Positions 1-9,633 of a DNA stretch of 64,000 nucleotides are shown here, in pieces. A program made the translations under genes and the position numbers. A model generated the notes under the pieces. The model saw nothing but the letters and a program-made list of their open reading frames with translations, was not told the DNA's origin and did not search any database. This DNA comes from DASYXZ01 sp035308965 (GTDB lineage Bacteria > Acidobacteriota > Terriglobia > UBA7540), in the NCBI GenBank assembly GCA_035308965.1, contig DATGFN010000019.1, positions 1 to 64,000 on the forward strand. Direction: 5' to 3'. Every line of letters starts with the position of its first letter. The stretch's first letter is position 1.

Positions 1-70
1 GGGTTAGGGGTTAGGGGTTAGGGGTTAGGGGTTAGGGGTTAGGGGTTAGGGGTTAGGGGTTAGGTGTTAG
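1..70. repeat. G-rich heptamer tandem array, GGGTTAG x10
   Basis: Nine perfect GGGTTAG units fill positions 1-63 and a tenth, GTGTTAG, ends at 70. The array begins at the window edge, so its true length is unknown. Runs of four G every seven bases could form G-quadruplexes on this strand. It resembles a telomere repeat only in composition, because the 16S gene and all genes that follow are bacterial. Confidence 0.95.
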
Positions 71-183
71 CCTATGGGGGAGAGGGAATGCAGAACCAAC
101 ATGACGAACGAGCCCGGAATGTACTTTAGAATCAACAAAAAGATCGCATCGCCTCCCCTATCCCCGTTTGCTGGAGAAAGGCG

Positions 184-218
184 AAAACTCGGAACTGGAA
201 ACTCGAAACTCGGCAACC
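184..218. repeat. Degenerate heptamer array (AAACTCG type)
   Basis: Five consecutive seven-base units read AAAACTC, GGAACTG, GAAACTC, GAAACTC and GGCAACC. The period matches the array at 1-70 but the unit sequence differs. It lies upstream of the 16S promoter, outside any credible gene. Confidence 0.8.
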
Positions 219-224
219 GCTCGA

Positions 225-367
225 CTGTCATTCCGAGATCGCGGCAGCGACCGAGGAATCTCGCCCTGAGGTTCTTCGGAACGAACAGTGCGCGATGCTT
301 CGCGAGGTATACCCCAGAAAGCCCAGAGCGAGATCCCTCTTCGTCGGCTGATGGATCAGGATGACAG
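225..367. repeat. Palindromic intergenic repeat element
   Basis: The left end (225-267) begins CTGTCATTCCGAG and the right end (325-367) finishes CAGGATGACAG. Read in reverse complement, the right end resembles the left end over about 43 bases, including the shared stretches CTGTCAT, GAGG and ATCTCGC. The two arms could fold into one long hairpin. Copy number in the genome cannot be judged here. A weak ORF crosses it but shows no protein-like features. Confidence 0.6.
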
Positions 368-420
368 ATTAAGTAAGATCGCCGAGAAGAAAAATACGAA
401 AAATAAATTCAATCTTCTGC

Positions 421-449
421 TTGACAATTAAGGAATGCTCCTATATCTT
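421..449 (+). promoter_or_regulatory. Probable sigma-70 promoter of the 16S gene
   Basis: A perfect TTGACA -35 box (421-426) is followed after 17 bases by TATCTT (444-449), which matches four of six positions of TATAAT. It is the best promoter-like pair upstream of the 16S and precedes the boxA by about 140 bases, as expected for an rRNA leader. Confidence 0.65.
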
Positions 450-588
450 GTTACTTCACTCTGCAAGGAAGTTTCCTCACAGAGTTGTCCGCGCGTGGGA
501 ATGAACGCTGCAAGATCCCTCGCAAGGGGCGCAATCGTCTCTAGGACACACCCCGCTTTTGGGGATCCCGCCTGATAACGGGAAAATT

Positions 589-620
589 TGCTCTTTGACA
601 ATTGAGTTGAGCATGCCACG
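589..620 (+). promoter_or_regulatory. boxA antitermination motif and 5' arm of the pre-16S processing stem
   Basis: TGCTCTTTGACA (589-600) closely matches the rRNA boxA element of Escherichia coli (TGCTCTTTAACA), the loading site of the Nus antitermination complex. The 32-base stretch is also nearly complementary to 2494-2524: 29 positions form Watson-Crick pairs, one a G-U pair, with one mismatch and one bulged base. Such a stem around the 16S is the usual RNase III substrate, so this stretch appears to serve two roles. Confidence 0.85.
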
Positions 621-637
621 TCAAGAGGCAAAAAGCA

Positions 638-665
638 GGAGTTAGGATTTAGGAGTTAGGATTTA
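638..665. repeat. Heptamer array in the 16S leader (GGAGTTA/GGATTTA)
   Basis: Four units alternate exactly: GGAGTTA, GGATTTA, GGAGTTA, GGATTTA. The array sits inside the transcribed leader, between the processing stem and the mature 16S, in a leader of about 260 bases. Confidence 0.85.
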
Positions 666-719
666 GCAAGACCGAGCTCCGACGTTCTGATTCAGGTTTA
701 ATGCCAAGCTGAGTGACAA

Positions 720-746
720 GTTTCGTTCCGGAGTCCGGAGCGAAAC
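720..746 (+). other. Strong hairpin in the 16S leader
   Basis: GTTTCGTTCCGGA (720-732) can pair with TCCGGAGCGAAAC (734-746) with one G-U pair and a very tight apex. It lies between the processing stem and the mature 5' end and may help leader folding. No protein gene is supported anywhere in 450-877. Confidence 0.6.
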
Positions 747-877
747 GCAACCTTCCGTCCAGTTCGTGTAGGGCGGGAGGACTCAAAATATAAAAAACCG
801 CGCAGTGGGTCGAGTCGGCTCGAAGGAGCGTCATAGTTCCAACGGGTTGAGCATCGAACCTGCGCGTGAGCCAAATT

Positions 878-2430
<1,553 letters not shown>

Positions 2431-2441
2431 GAGAGAACCGT

Positions 2442-2475
2442 CCCGATGGTCCCGATTTATCGGGACAGGCATCGG
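2442..2475 (+). other. Nested hairpin just after the 16S
   Basis: CCCGATG (2442-2448) pairs with CATCGGG (2469-2475), and inside it GTCCCGAT (2449-2456) pairs with ATCGGGAC (2459-2466). It lies in the 3' trailer before the processing stem and probably belongs to the precursor fold. Confidence 0.5.
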
Positions 2476-2493
2476 GAACAGTCACTCGGCCGG

Positions 2494-2524
2494 CGTGGCA
2501 GCTCAACTCAGTGGTCAAAGAGCA
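2494..2524 (+). promoter_or_regulatory. 3' arm of the pre-16S processing stem
   Basis: This is the near-perfect reverse complement of 589-620. Pairing would loop out the whole mature 16S, the hallmark of an RNase III processing stalk. Its presence means that the 16S precursor is processed as an independent unit. Confidence 0.85.
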
Positions 2525-2558
2525 GTCGATAGTTGATAGTCGACAGTCAACAGTTCAG
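2524..2558. repeat. Heptamer array in the 16S trailer (AGTCGAT type)
   Basis: Five units: AGTCGAT, AGTTGAT, AGTCGAC, AGTCAAC, AGTTCAG. It fills the gap between the processing stem and the terminator and shares period seven, but not sequence, with the arrays at 1, 184 and 638. Confidence 0.8.
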
Positions 2559-2571
2559 AACCTTTAAGAAT

Positions 2572-2603
2572 GGCCGCGAGCAATCGCGGCCTTCTTGTTT
2601 TTG
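2572..2603 (+). terminator. Intrinsic terminator of the 16S transcript
   Basis: An eight-base-pair stem GGCCGCGA/TCGCGGCC (2572-2579 and 2584-2591) closes a GCAA tetraloop of the GNRA type and is followed by TTCTTGTTTTT. This is a convincing rho-independent terminator and ends the 16S unit before any 23S gene. Confidence 0.85.
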
Positions 2604-2622
2604 GTGCTATTATCTATTGGTT

Positions 2623-3585
2623 ATGACATCGTGGCGGATATCGTGGAATCATCTCCTTCACTGGATTGTGAGCCTTACAATCTTTCTTGTGGCGCAGTCT
2701 AGTGCGCGCGGGCAAGAACCGCCCTCCGCAAGCAATCGAAATGACAATAAAAAATTGGTTCGTATCCCCGCAATTGCGCTCGATCACTTAAATCAACCCT
2801 TGTCCCACCTAAACCTTGGAAGTTTCAGCCTTTTCGAGGACGGACGCGAGGAGTCAATCGTTTCAGTAGAAGCACCGGAGGCACGTTCGCTTATGCTCGG
2901 AGTGCTCTTTGCTACAAATTTCCCACGTATACGCACAGTACACCCCATAACATTCAGCAAGCCTCCCATATTCTTTAGGGATGCTTTGCGGCCATCAGAT
3001 ACGGGCTTTGTGGTGGCCTTAAATGACCACATCATAGCGGGTTCCGATTCGAATTCGGATCCGGAGCGCCTTGACGATTCGATCTTCAGGGCCTCTCTGC
3101 TTCATGGCGGGAATCTAGCAGTTTTCGATGTTCTCGAGTCGATAATCAATTCGAATTTCGACAAATTTGATGGGCGTAAGGGTCTTGTGATTCTAGGGAA
3201 CATGGAACAGGATCGAAGCAAACTGTCCATCAACACAGTGATTAAAAGTGCCCAATGCCAGGGGATCCCTATCTACGTGGTCTGCCCTATCGACAATGCA
3301 ATGGAAATATATATAAACTCCCAGCCCGAGATGGCCACCGCAAAGGATAACGGAGAAAAATTGAGCAGCCAGACGGGAGGCCTCTACTTCCGGGTTCACA
3401 ACGAGTCAGAGTTTCAAACGGCACTTGAGCGAGTGGCGAATGAACTCCACTCGCAGTTCCTGCTAACCTACTTGCCGAGCCAAGGGTCAACTCTCAAGGA
3501 CTTGCGCCGCATTAAGGTTGTCCCCGTGGATCATGGCCTGAAGGTGAGAACCGCGACCCACATTGCTTCTTGCACACTGCCATAG
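2623..3585 (+). CDS. VWFA-related acidobacterial secreted protein
   Basis: A 320-residue exported protein of the VWFA-related acidobacterial family. Residues 1-30 form a signal peptide. It is followed by the family's opening pattern (VRIPAIALDHLNQPLSHL, then FSLFEDGREESIV) and a von Willebrand A-like fold with the strand GLVILGNMEQDR and a C-terminal LLTYLPSQG segment. The classic metal-binding DxSxS motif is not evident, so metal binding is doubtful. The frame extends upstream to 2533, but that start lies in the 16S trailer ahead of the terminator, so the ATG at 2623, which begins the signal peptide, was chosen. The function of the family is unknown. Confidence 0.75.
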   Translation: MTSWRISWNHLLHWIVSLTIFLVAQSSARGQEPPSASNRNDNKKLVRIPAIALDHLNQPLSHLNLGSFSLFEDGREESIVSVEAPEARSLMLGVLFATNFPRIRTVHPITFSKPPIFFRDALRPSDTGFVVALNDHIIAGSDSNSDPERLDDSIFRASLLHGGNLAVFDVLESIINSNFDKFDGRKGLVILGNMEQDRSKLSINTVIKSAQCQGIPIYVVCPIDNAMEIYINSQPEMATAKDNGEKLSSQTGGLYFRVHNESEFQTALERVANELHSQFLLTYLPSQGSTLKDLRRIKVVPVDHGLKVRTATHIASCTLP

Positions 3586-3728
3586 ACTTTGGATCAATCC
3601 TAGCAACAATGAACAATTATCAATGCGCATGCGGATTTATTACTTACAGGGAATTCGTTGCGTGGCCCGCTTCCCCTGACGATAATGTTTGCGGCTTACC
3701 ATGATCGCTATGGGAGGAACTTTGAAAC

Positions 3729-4733
3729 GTGGGAAATAAAAAGACAATTCTATATTGCTTACTCCTGATTTTCGGTTTGGCCGCTGTCACTGCACTTGCC
3801 GCATCCCAACCGGTGGAATTGAAGCGCGGCGACAACCAAATAGAAATCATCATCGGCGGCCGCCCGTTCACCACCTACTATTTTGATCCCAAGATCGCCA
3901 AGGCTTACTTCCAGCCCTTGCGAAGCGCTCAGGGTACCATCGTCACGCGCTCCTATCCGGTGGGCGATGATATTCCCGCCGAGCACGTTCACGATTCGAG
4001 CGTCGAGCCCCACCAGCGCCCACTCTACTTTGCCCACGGCAACATTGACGGCATCTCGTTCTGGGTGGAGGAGGTCTTCCTGGAACGATTCTACCATCAC
4101 CAGGCGCAACCGTTCGGGCGCATGATTTTCACCAAGCTCGACGACTCGCGCGGCGGCGCTGATTCGGGCGAGATCAAAGCTGAGTTCAACCTGGTCGCCC
4201 CCTCGGGCCGCGTACTGGCCACAGAGACGCAGTCTTACACTTTTAGCGGAGACGAGAACATGCGCACCATCGACTGCGAATTCGTAATACACGCCGACCA
4301 CGGTCCGGTGGTGTTCGGCGATACCAAAGAAGGCACGTTTGCCATTCGCGTGGCTCCAGAGCTGAATTCCCCGCCCGGCCGCATGGTCAGCTCGACGGGT
4401 GGCGAAGGTGAAAAAGCTATTTGGGGGAAGCGCGCTGATTGGGTGGATTATGATGGCACGGTGGCTGGTGAGGACCTCGGCATAGCAATTTTCGACAGCC
4501 CCAAGAGCTTTCGTCACCCCACCTACTGGCACGCTCGGGCTTATGGATTGTTCGCAGCCAATCCCTTTGGCCTGCGGGAATTTTCGAACGACCCCATGCA
4601 AGATGGAAGTTGGACTATCCCTGAAGGCAAGTCATTGCTGTTTCGCTACCGCGTGGTGATCCACCACGGCGACTACCAGCAAGCGGGCATTGCTGACGCG
4701 TACCATAAATATGCCGCGCAGGAAGGAAGATAG
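3729..4733 (+). CDS. Exported DUF6807 (PmoA-like) family protein
   Basis: A 334-residue protein with an N-terminal signal peptide (residues 1-25). It has the features of the DUF6807 family, once labelled methane oxygenase PmoA: the early YYFDPKIAKAYFQPL segment, HVHDSS and HHQAQ histidine-rich stretches, and a C-terminal RYRVVIHHGDY. The old PmoA name is misleading, since the family is not an established methane monooxygenase and is often found near sugar-catabolism genes. The GTG start at 3729 has GGGAGGA about ten bases upstream. The next substantial gene is a sugar isomerase-like protein, which loosely supports a carbohydrate role. Confidence 0.7.
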   Translation: MGNKKTILYCLLLIFGLAAVTALAASQPVELKRGDNQIEIIIGGRPFTTYYFDPKIAKAYFQPLRSAQGTIVTRSYPVGDDIPAEHVHDSSVEPHQRPLYFAHGNIDGISFWVEEVFLERFYHHQAQPFGRMIFTKLDDSRGGADSGEIKAEFNLVAPSGRVLATETQSYTFSGDENMRTIDCEFVIHADHGPVVFGDTKEGTFAIRVAPELNSPPGRMVSSTGGEGEKAIWGKRADWVDYDGTVAGEDLGIAIFDSPKSFRHPTYWHARAYGLFAANPFGLREFSNDPMQDGSWTIPEGKSLLFRYRVVIHHGDYQQAGIADAYHKYAAQEGR

Positions 4734-4870
4734 GATAGCCGCAGCATGGCTTCCGAGCTCGTTCTACCCGAACGAGGCCGCGCGCCATCACGAAATTTCC
4801 TTTTTGGCCAAGATGATGATAACCTCATTTTGAAGCCAGCCGCGCCAAGACGGCAGTTTGAGGATGGATT

Positions 4871-5185
4871 ATGACGTCTGATGAGATGGACAAGAAGATT
4901 GAATTTATTCTGAATATGCAGGCGCAATTTGAGGCCAACGTCGGCAACCTCGCGACCAATATGGCCCGCTCCGAGACGAACATAGATAGCCTGAGGGTTT
5001 CCGTGGCGGGACTAGCTGAGGTCGTTAAAGAGTCGATAAGGATAAGTGACGAGCGTTTCAGCCGGCTCGACGATAAGTTAAATAAGCTTGCCGATGCTCA
5101 GAAGGCCGCCGACGAGCGACTCAACACCTTAATCCACGTTGTGGAAAGGCACATCACCGGCCCTGACCACGCCCCCCGGGCTTAA
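4871..5185 (+). CDS. Small coiled-coil protein of unknown function
   Basis: A 104-residue hydrophilic protein that is almost wholly predicted helix with heptad-like hydrophobic spacing (LATNMARSETNIDSLRVSV, then FSRLDDKLNKLADAQKA). It lacks a signal peptide and membrane segments. Such proteins are usually oligomeric spacers. The ATG follows a GGATT stretch, so the start is plausible. The 137 bases upstream hold nothing recognisable. Confidence 0.55.
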   Translation: MTSDEMDKKIEFILNMQAQFEANVGNLATNMARSETNIDSLRVSVAGLAEVVKESIRISDERFSRLDDKLNKLADAQKAADERLNTLIHVVERHITGPDHAPRA

Positions 5186-5276
5186 ATCGATTCGGCTTCC
5201 ATTCCACTTTCAATAAAGCTTGTGACTCAAGATCGACTTCGTGTCCCGGGATTGCGTACATTTTCCCGTGGAGATG

Positions 5277-6146
5277 TCAGCTCACCCGCAAGCTTTTCAA
5301 ATATTCATAACTAATCTTAATAGCATCAAGCGGCGGCATGTCGCACTCGTCCTGCTCGACGAAAATGTGTTGAGCGCCGGCTTCGTGGACGTGAGCAAAG
5401 ATTTTGGGCCAGTCAATCCGCCCCTGGCCCACGGGAACAAATGGGTTCGGCTTACCCGGGTCTTCCTGAGGGTTGATGGTGATGTCTTTGCGCATGTCCT
5501 TGATGTGCAGCAGCGGAAAGCGGCCGGGATATTTTTTCCAATAAGGCAACGGGTCTTTACCGGCGTAGGTGACCCAGAAAATGTCCATCTCCATTTTTAG
5601 GAGTTTGGGATCGCACTGCTTGAGCATAATGTCGTAGCCGCAGGTGCCGCCGGTATCGGCGAACTCGTGGAAGTGGGCGTGATAGCAGAATTGAATTCCG
5701 GCAGCCTGCGAAGCCTTGCCGCACTCATTGTAGAAATCCGCACGGCGTTTCCATGCCTCCGCATCCATGCTGGGGTTATCACCCACCACGATGTAGCGCT
5801 GGCCGTATTGGTGCGCCAGCTCCACGGATTTTTTCCAATCGTCAATTGATTTTGGCTCGTCGAAATACCCGCTCGGCAGACTCAGCCCTGCGGCCTGAAG
5901 GGCGGGCTTCAAGGTCTCGGGTTTGACTCCCGGCCCGATCTCCACCTCTTGGTAGCCGGCGGCCGCCACTTGCTTCAGTGTTCCCGCGGGATCTTTCTCA
6001 AATAAGTGGCGCACAGTGTAAAGCTCAAGGCCGATGGGCTTGGTCCAAGCGAGCTTTTCCGCCGCGATGAGTTGCGTCGCACCCAACGCTGAAGTCGCAA
6101 CCGCGCCCTGAAGTGCCTTCCCGAGAAAATCACGCCGTGTAAGCAT
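5277..6146 (-). CDS. Tat-exported sugar phosphate isomerase/epimerase-like (xylose isomerase-like TIM barrel)
   Basis: A 289-residue protein starting at the ATG at 6146, which has GGGAGG five to six bases upstream; a longer frame to 6176 lacks such a site. The N-terminus MLTRRDFLGKALQG is a twin-arginine signal. The rest fits the AP-endonuclease-2-like TIM barrel: IGLELYTVR at the start, EVEIGPG, FCYHAHFHEF, MEMDIFWVT and FVEQDECDM, with His, Glu and Asp residues placed to bind a divalent metal. The substrate cannot be read from sequence. A second Tat-exported relative lies at 32957. Confidence 0.8.
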   Translation of the reverse strand: MLTRRDFLGKALQGAVATSALGATQLIAAEKLAWTKPIGLELYTVRHLFEKDPAGTLKQVAAAGYQEVEIGPGVKPETLKPALQAAGLSLPSGYFDEPKSIDDWKKSVELAHQYGQRYIVVGDNPSMDAEAWKRRADFYNECGKASQAAGIQFCYHAHFHEFADTGGTCGYDIMLKQCDPKLLKMEMDIFWVTYAGKDPLPYWKKYPGRFPLLHIKDMRKDITINPQEDPGKPNPFVPVGQGRIDWPKIFAHVHEAGAQHIFVEQDECDMPPLDAIKISYEYLKSLRVS

Positions 6147-6254
6147 AGCTGCCTCCCAAGTAGTTTGGGTTGTCATTAAATCCCACCATGGGAGTGAAGG
6201 TCAACAGTGCTTTTTAACTTTCAATCTTAGGACCGCTTTCGGGATTCGGGAAAG

Positions 6255-8927
6255 TTACTCGAAGCGCAAAGCGCGTGTGGGGTCCACACGAGAGGCGCGA
6301 CGGGCCGGGATCCAGGCCGCAAGTAGCGTGACGGCGAGCAAAATCGGCGTGACAATCAAGTAGGCGAGAGGATCCCGCTTTGTCGAGTTGAATACGGCGT
6401 TGACGCCTGTTTCGGCGGCAAAGCTGGCCGCGAGCCCGATGGCCACGCCGACCAGCCCCAGTGTCAATCCCTGGCGCAGGACCATGCGGACAACCGATGC
6501 CTGGTCCGCGCCAATCGCCATGCGAATCCCAATTTCACGCGTGCGGCGAGACACCGTGTAAGCCATCAGACCGTACAAGCCCAACATCGAAAGCAGCAGT
6601 CCAATCAAGCCCATGGCGCCCACCATCTCGTTAAGCACCACCGCAATGCTGTCGCGCATGCGGTAAAGCTCGCTCATGGTGCGCACATTATAGACGGGCT
6701 GATTCGCGTCGATCTCGTGCACCATCTGGCGCAGCGGGGGCACCAGGCTCGCGGCATCGCCAAAGGATTGGGCCACCAGCGTCATGCGCGACTGGGAATG
6801 TTGCGCAAGCGGGAAATACAAGAAAGGTGTTGGACTCTCGCCCACCCAGAGATACTTTGCGTTCCTGGCAATTCCGGCGATCTCCACCCACGGGCCTTTC
6901 TCATCGTTGAGCCGGAATCGTTTGCCCAGGGCATCTTGATTGGGCCAATATTTCCCCGCCAATGCTTCGTTCACCACGGCAACGCGCGGCGAACCCGCGG
7001 TATCGTTATCGCGAAAGCCGCGGCCGCGGAGGATCGGCACCGCCATAGTTTCGAAATACCCGTTATCCACGGTGTCAGAGAGCACTGTGATGCTGGCCCG
7101 ATCTTTGGGGAGATGGTAACCATCCGGCACGATATTTTCGGAATCCTGAACCGGCGACATCGGTATCACCTCGGTGAGCGCCACCGATTTGACGCCTGGC
7201 GTGGAGCGTGCGCGGTCGCTAAGCTGGTCATAAAATTGTTTTATTTGTTGATCGTTATAGCGCACCAGCTTGGGGTCAAAGCTCATCAGCACCAGGTGAT
7301 CGGTACGGTAGCCTGGCCCGTGGGTGAGCACCGAGCGGAATCCACGGAAAAGCATGGTGGCAACTGCCATGAGCACCATAGAGAGAGTAATCTGCGCCAC
7401 CACCAGGGCCTTTCGCCCCCACAGGCGCTGCCTGCCGGAACTGTCGGCGTCCGTTGACTTCAAGGTTGACACCAGGTCGGTGCGGCTGGCTTGCAGGGCG
7501 GGCGCCAAACCGAACAACACGGCGCTCACTAAAGATGCAGCCAGGCCAAAAAGCATGGCGCGATGATCCAAGTTGATGGAAATCACCAGCGGAAGATCAG
7601 TGGGTATTTGTATCTGGCTTAGGAACTTGATTCCGGCTTCAGCGAAGAGCAGGCTAACGCCGCCACCTGCCAGCGCGACTACCAGGCTCTCCGCCATCAG
7701 TTGGCGGACAAGGCGCATACGTCCTGCTCCCACGGCCAGGCGCACGGCGATTTCCCTGGTTCGGGCCCGCGCGCGGCTCAGTTGCAGGTTGGCCAAATTG
7801 GCGCAAGCCACAAGCAGCACAGTGGCGGCCATCGCCATGAGCATGGCCACAAATCCCGCGTCATCCGGATCGCTGGCCAGGCGCTGCTGCATTTCGGTCA
7901 TCACTCTTATCTCTTGACCTTTGTTGGTAGTTGGGTATGTCCGCTCGAGGCCTTCCGCCATGGCCGTCAACTCCGCCTCTGCTTGCGCCAAAGTGACGCC
8001 GGGCTTCAAGCGGCCTCTCACATTCAGCCCGCGGTCATCGCGTTGCTCGAGCATATTTCTCGCAGCGTTGGAATCCAGACGTTGCGCCATCATCAGGGGC
8101 ACGAACACGGCGGGCCGGAGGAGCAGGTCCATGCCGGTAAAGCGCTCCGGCGCTACGCCAATCACGGTGAATTCAACGCCGTTCAGCCGCACGGTTTTCC
8201 CAATGATGGAACGGTCGGCGCCCAGTTGCGTCTGCCAGAAGTCGTGACCGAGAATGACGACGGCGTTGCGGCCCGGCACCTGGTCTTCCTTCGGGCTGAA
8301 GCCCCGGCCAAGGTCTGGCTCCACTCCCATCACGCGAAAAAAGTTTCCCGAGACGAGCATTCCGGTCTTCATCTGCGGCAGGTCGTCCGGCCGCGAGGCA
8401 AAGCCGAAGTCAGTGGCGCTAAACGCGACTAAACCATCAAAACTCTTGCTCTGGTCACGGATATCTCTGTAGTCGGGATAGGAGAGACTGCCCATCGGGT
8501 TGCTTGGCGATTTGCTTGCAATAGTGACGACTTCGTTGGGGCGGGATACCGAAAGGGGACGAAGGACCAACGCGTCCGCCAGGCTGAACAAGGCCGAATT
8601 CACGCCAATCCCGATGGCAAGGGAGAGTACCGCCACCACCGTAAAGCTCCGATTCCTGATCAGCAAGCGCAAGGCAAAACGAATGTCCTGCGCCCAAGTC
8701 TCAAGCCAGCCCCAGCGCCACATCCGGCGAGAGTCTTCTTCAATTTGCATCACATTTCCAAATTTGCGCAGGGCGGCGAAATGAGCTTCTTCGGGCGACA
8801 TTCCCGCCTCGCGGTTCTCCTGCTCCTCCATCTCCACGTGTTCCCGGACCTCTTCGCTCAATTCTTCGTCCCTGCGATCGCATCCGAAGAAGCCACGAAG
8901 TTTGGCCAGTGATTTTTTCCAACTCAT
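6255..8927 (-). CDS. ADOP-family MacB/FtsX-like permease
   Basis: An 890-residue membrane protein of the acidobacterial duplicated orphan permease family. After a hydrophilic N-terminal region (1-80) comes a first membrane helix (about 96-118), a large extracytoplasmic MacB-like domain, a central helix bundle near 370-440, a second periplasmic domain, and a final bundle ending in the typical ARRASRVDPTRALRFE. The protein has two FtsX-type halves but no ATPase, hence orphan. It overlaps the upstream PadR gene by the four bases ATGA, so translation is coupled. The transported substrate is unknown. Confidence 0.88.
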   Translation of the reverse strand: MSWKKSLAKLRGFFGCDRRDEELSEEVREHVEMEEQENREAGMSPEEAHFAALRKFGNVMQIEEDSRRMWRWGWLETWAQDIRFALRLLIRNRSFTVVAVLSLAIGIGVNSALFSLADALVLRPLSVSRPNEVVTIASKSPSNPMGSLSYPDYRDIRDQSKSFDGLVAFSATDFGFASRPDDLPQMKTGMLVSGNFFRVMGVEPDLGRGFSPKEDQVPGRNAVVILGHDFWQTQLGADRSIIGKTVRLNGVEFTVIGVAPERFTGMDLLLRPAVFVPLMMAQRLDSNAARNMLEQRDDRGLNVRGRLKPGVTLAQAEAELTAMAEGLERTYPTTNKGQEIRVMTEMQQRLASDPDDAGFVAMLMAMAATVLLVACANLANLQLSRARARTREIAVRLAVGAGRMRLVRQLMAESLVVALAGGGVSLLFAEAGIKFLSQIQIPTDLPLVISINLDHRAMLFGLAASLVSAVLFGLAPALQASRTDLVSTLKSTDADSSGRQRLWGRKALVVAQITLSMVLMAVATMLFRGFRSVLTHGPGYRTDHLVLMSFDPKLVRYNDQQIKQFYDQLSDRARSTPGVKSVALTEVIPMSPVQDSENIVPDGYHLPKDRASITVLSDTVDNGYFETMAVPILRGRGFRDNDTAGSPRVAVVNEALAGKYWPNQDALGKRFRLNDEKGPWVEIAGIARNAKYLWVGESPTPFLYFPLAQHSQSRMTLVAQSFGDAASLVPPLRQMVHEIDANQPVYNVRTMSELYRMRDSIAVVLNEMVGAMGLIGLLLSMLGLYGLMAYTVSRRTREIGIRMAIGADQASVVRMVLRQGLTLGLVGVAIGLAASFAAETGVNAVFNSTKRDPLAYLIVTPILLAVTLLAAWIPARRASRVDPTRALRFE

Positions 8928-9289
8928 AATTCCTCCGGAGACTCAACCGGCCGCAGGACGCTGGTAATGGCAAGCGCCATGCGCTCCCATCGCGAGGTCT
9001 CGGCCCTCAGTTGGCGGCGGCCTGTGGCGGTCAGGCTGTAGTAACGGGCGCGGCGATTATTCGGCGAGGCCGCCCATTCGGCCTTGATCCATTCCTCTTG
9101 CAGGAGGCGCTGGAGCGCCGGGTAAAGGGAGCCGTGCTCGACCTTCAGGACATCATTGGATGTGCGCTCGATGGCTTTGGCGATGCCATGACCGTGCGTA
9201 GGTCCCCACAAGAGCGTACGCAGGATCAGCAAGTCGAGCGTGCCCTGCAAGAGTTCAATTCGTTGGCGTTCGGAGTTTTTCGGTGGCAT
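8924..9289 (-). CDS. PadR-family transcriptional regulator (acidobacterial type)
   Basis: A 121-residue winged-helix repressor. LLQGTLDLLILRTLLWGPTH is the standard PadR opening, followed by the recognition region (VEHGSLYPALQRL) and the wing (RARYYSLTATGRRQL). PadR proteins of this acidobacterial subgroup are typically encoded just before an ADOP permease and are thought to control it. The reading frame overlaps the permease by four bases. Two perfect inverted repeats lie directly upstream (9298-9328) and are candidate autoregulatory operators. Confidence 0.9.
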   Translation of the reverse strand: MPPKNSERQRIELLQGTLDLLILRTLLWGPTHGHGIAKAIERTSNDVLKVEHGSLYPALQRLLQEEWIKAEWAASPNNRRARYYSLTATGRRQLRAETSRWERMALAITSVLRPVESPEEL

Positions 9290-9290
9290 A

Positions 9291-9328
9291 GGTAGACACC
9301 CTACTAGGGTTTAGGTAGAGAATCTACC
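9291..9328 (-). promoter_or_regulatory. Candidate PadR operators
   Basis: Two perfect inverted repeats sit within 40 bases of the padR start: ACCCTA-C-TAGGGT (9298-9310) and GGTAGA-GAA-TCTACC (9314-9328). A further GGTAGA occurs at 9291-9296. The TCTACC half-site also appears before the second padR gene, supporting a shared recognition element. Confidence 0.5.
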
Positions 9329-9446
9329 AGAAAGGCATGAGAAATGTCAAGCTGCATTCCTGCATTTCATTTTATCGTCGCGTGAAACAACTCGGCCCAT
9401 GCTTCTTATGGGCCATCCACTCTTAATCATAGTTGAGATTTCGCAG

Positions 9447-9470
9447 CCCCTGGGCCCCTGGGCCCCTGGG
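9447..9470. repeat. Octamer tandem array, CCCCTGGG x3
   Basis: Three perfect contiguous copies of CCCCTGGG, followed by CC. It lies in the padR/kinase gap, about 165 bases before the kinase start. Confidence 0.9.
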
Positions 9471-9633
9471 CCGCATTGACTTCATAAACCTCCTGTGCTA
9501 ACTTCCGTCTAGAATCAGATGGCTTAATGGGCGCCGTGTGCACGCGGGCGACGGGGCCATCAGCTAATCGACCAGGTCAAATTCAAACTGATCTCCTGAG
9601 GAGTCCGCTGGACGGCCGAGGAGAGGGGACAAG

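Larger units (their letters stand above)
9290..9633. other. Divergent intergenic region, padR / Ser-Thr kinase
   Basis: This 344-base gap holds the candidate PadR operators near its left end and three octamer repeats near its centre. No protein-like frame or RNA gene was seen. It must contain promoters in both directions, but no convincing -35/-10 pair stands out. Confidence 0.6.

Noticed and set aside
1..70. A eukaryotic telomere
   Set aside because: The repeat is G-rich and seven bases long, but the following DNA is clearly bacterial and similar period-7 arrays of other sequences occur inside the window.
74..364. A 96-residue protein before the 16S
   Set aside because: The frame runs through a heptamer array and a palindromic repeat and has no protein-like features or ribosome site.
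2533..2622. An extended start for the VWFA protein
   Set aside because: It would begin in the 16S trailer and cross the terminator; the ATG at 2623 starts a signal peptide.
3759..4601. A 280-residue minus-strand protein opposite the DUF6807 gene
   Set aside because: It is the GC-rich shadow of the plus-strand gene. The plus strand has a signal peptide and family motifs; this frame has none.
6717..8432. Long plus-strand frames opposite the first ADOP gene
   Set aside because: Their sequences are rich in His, Gln and Arg in the manner of antisense translations, with no recognisable domain.
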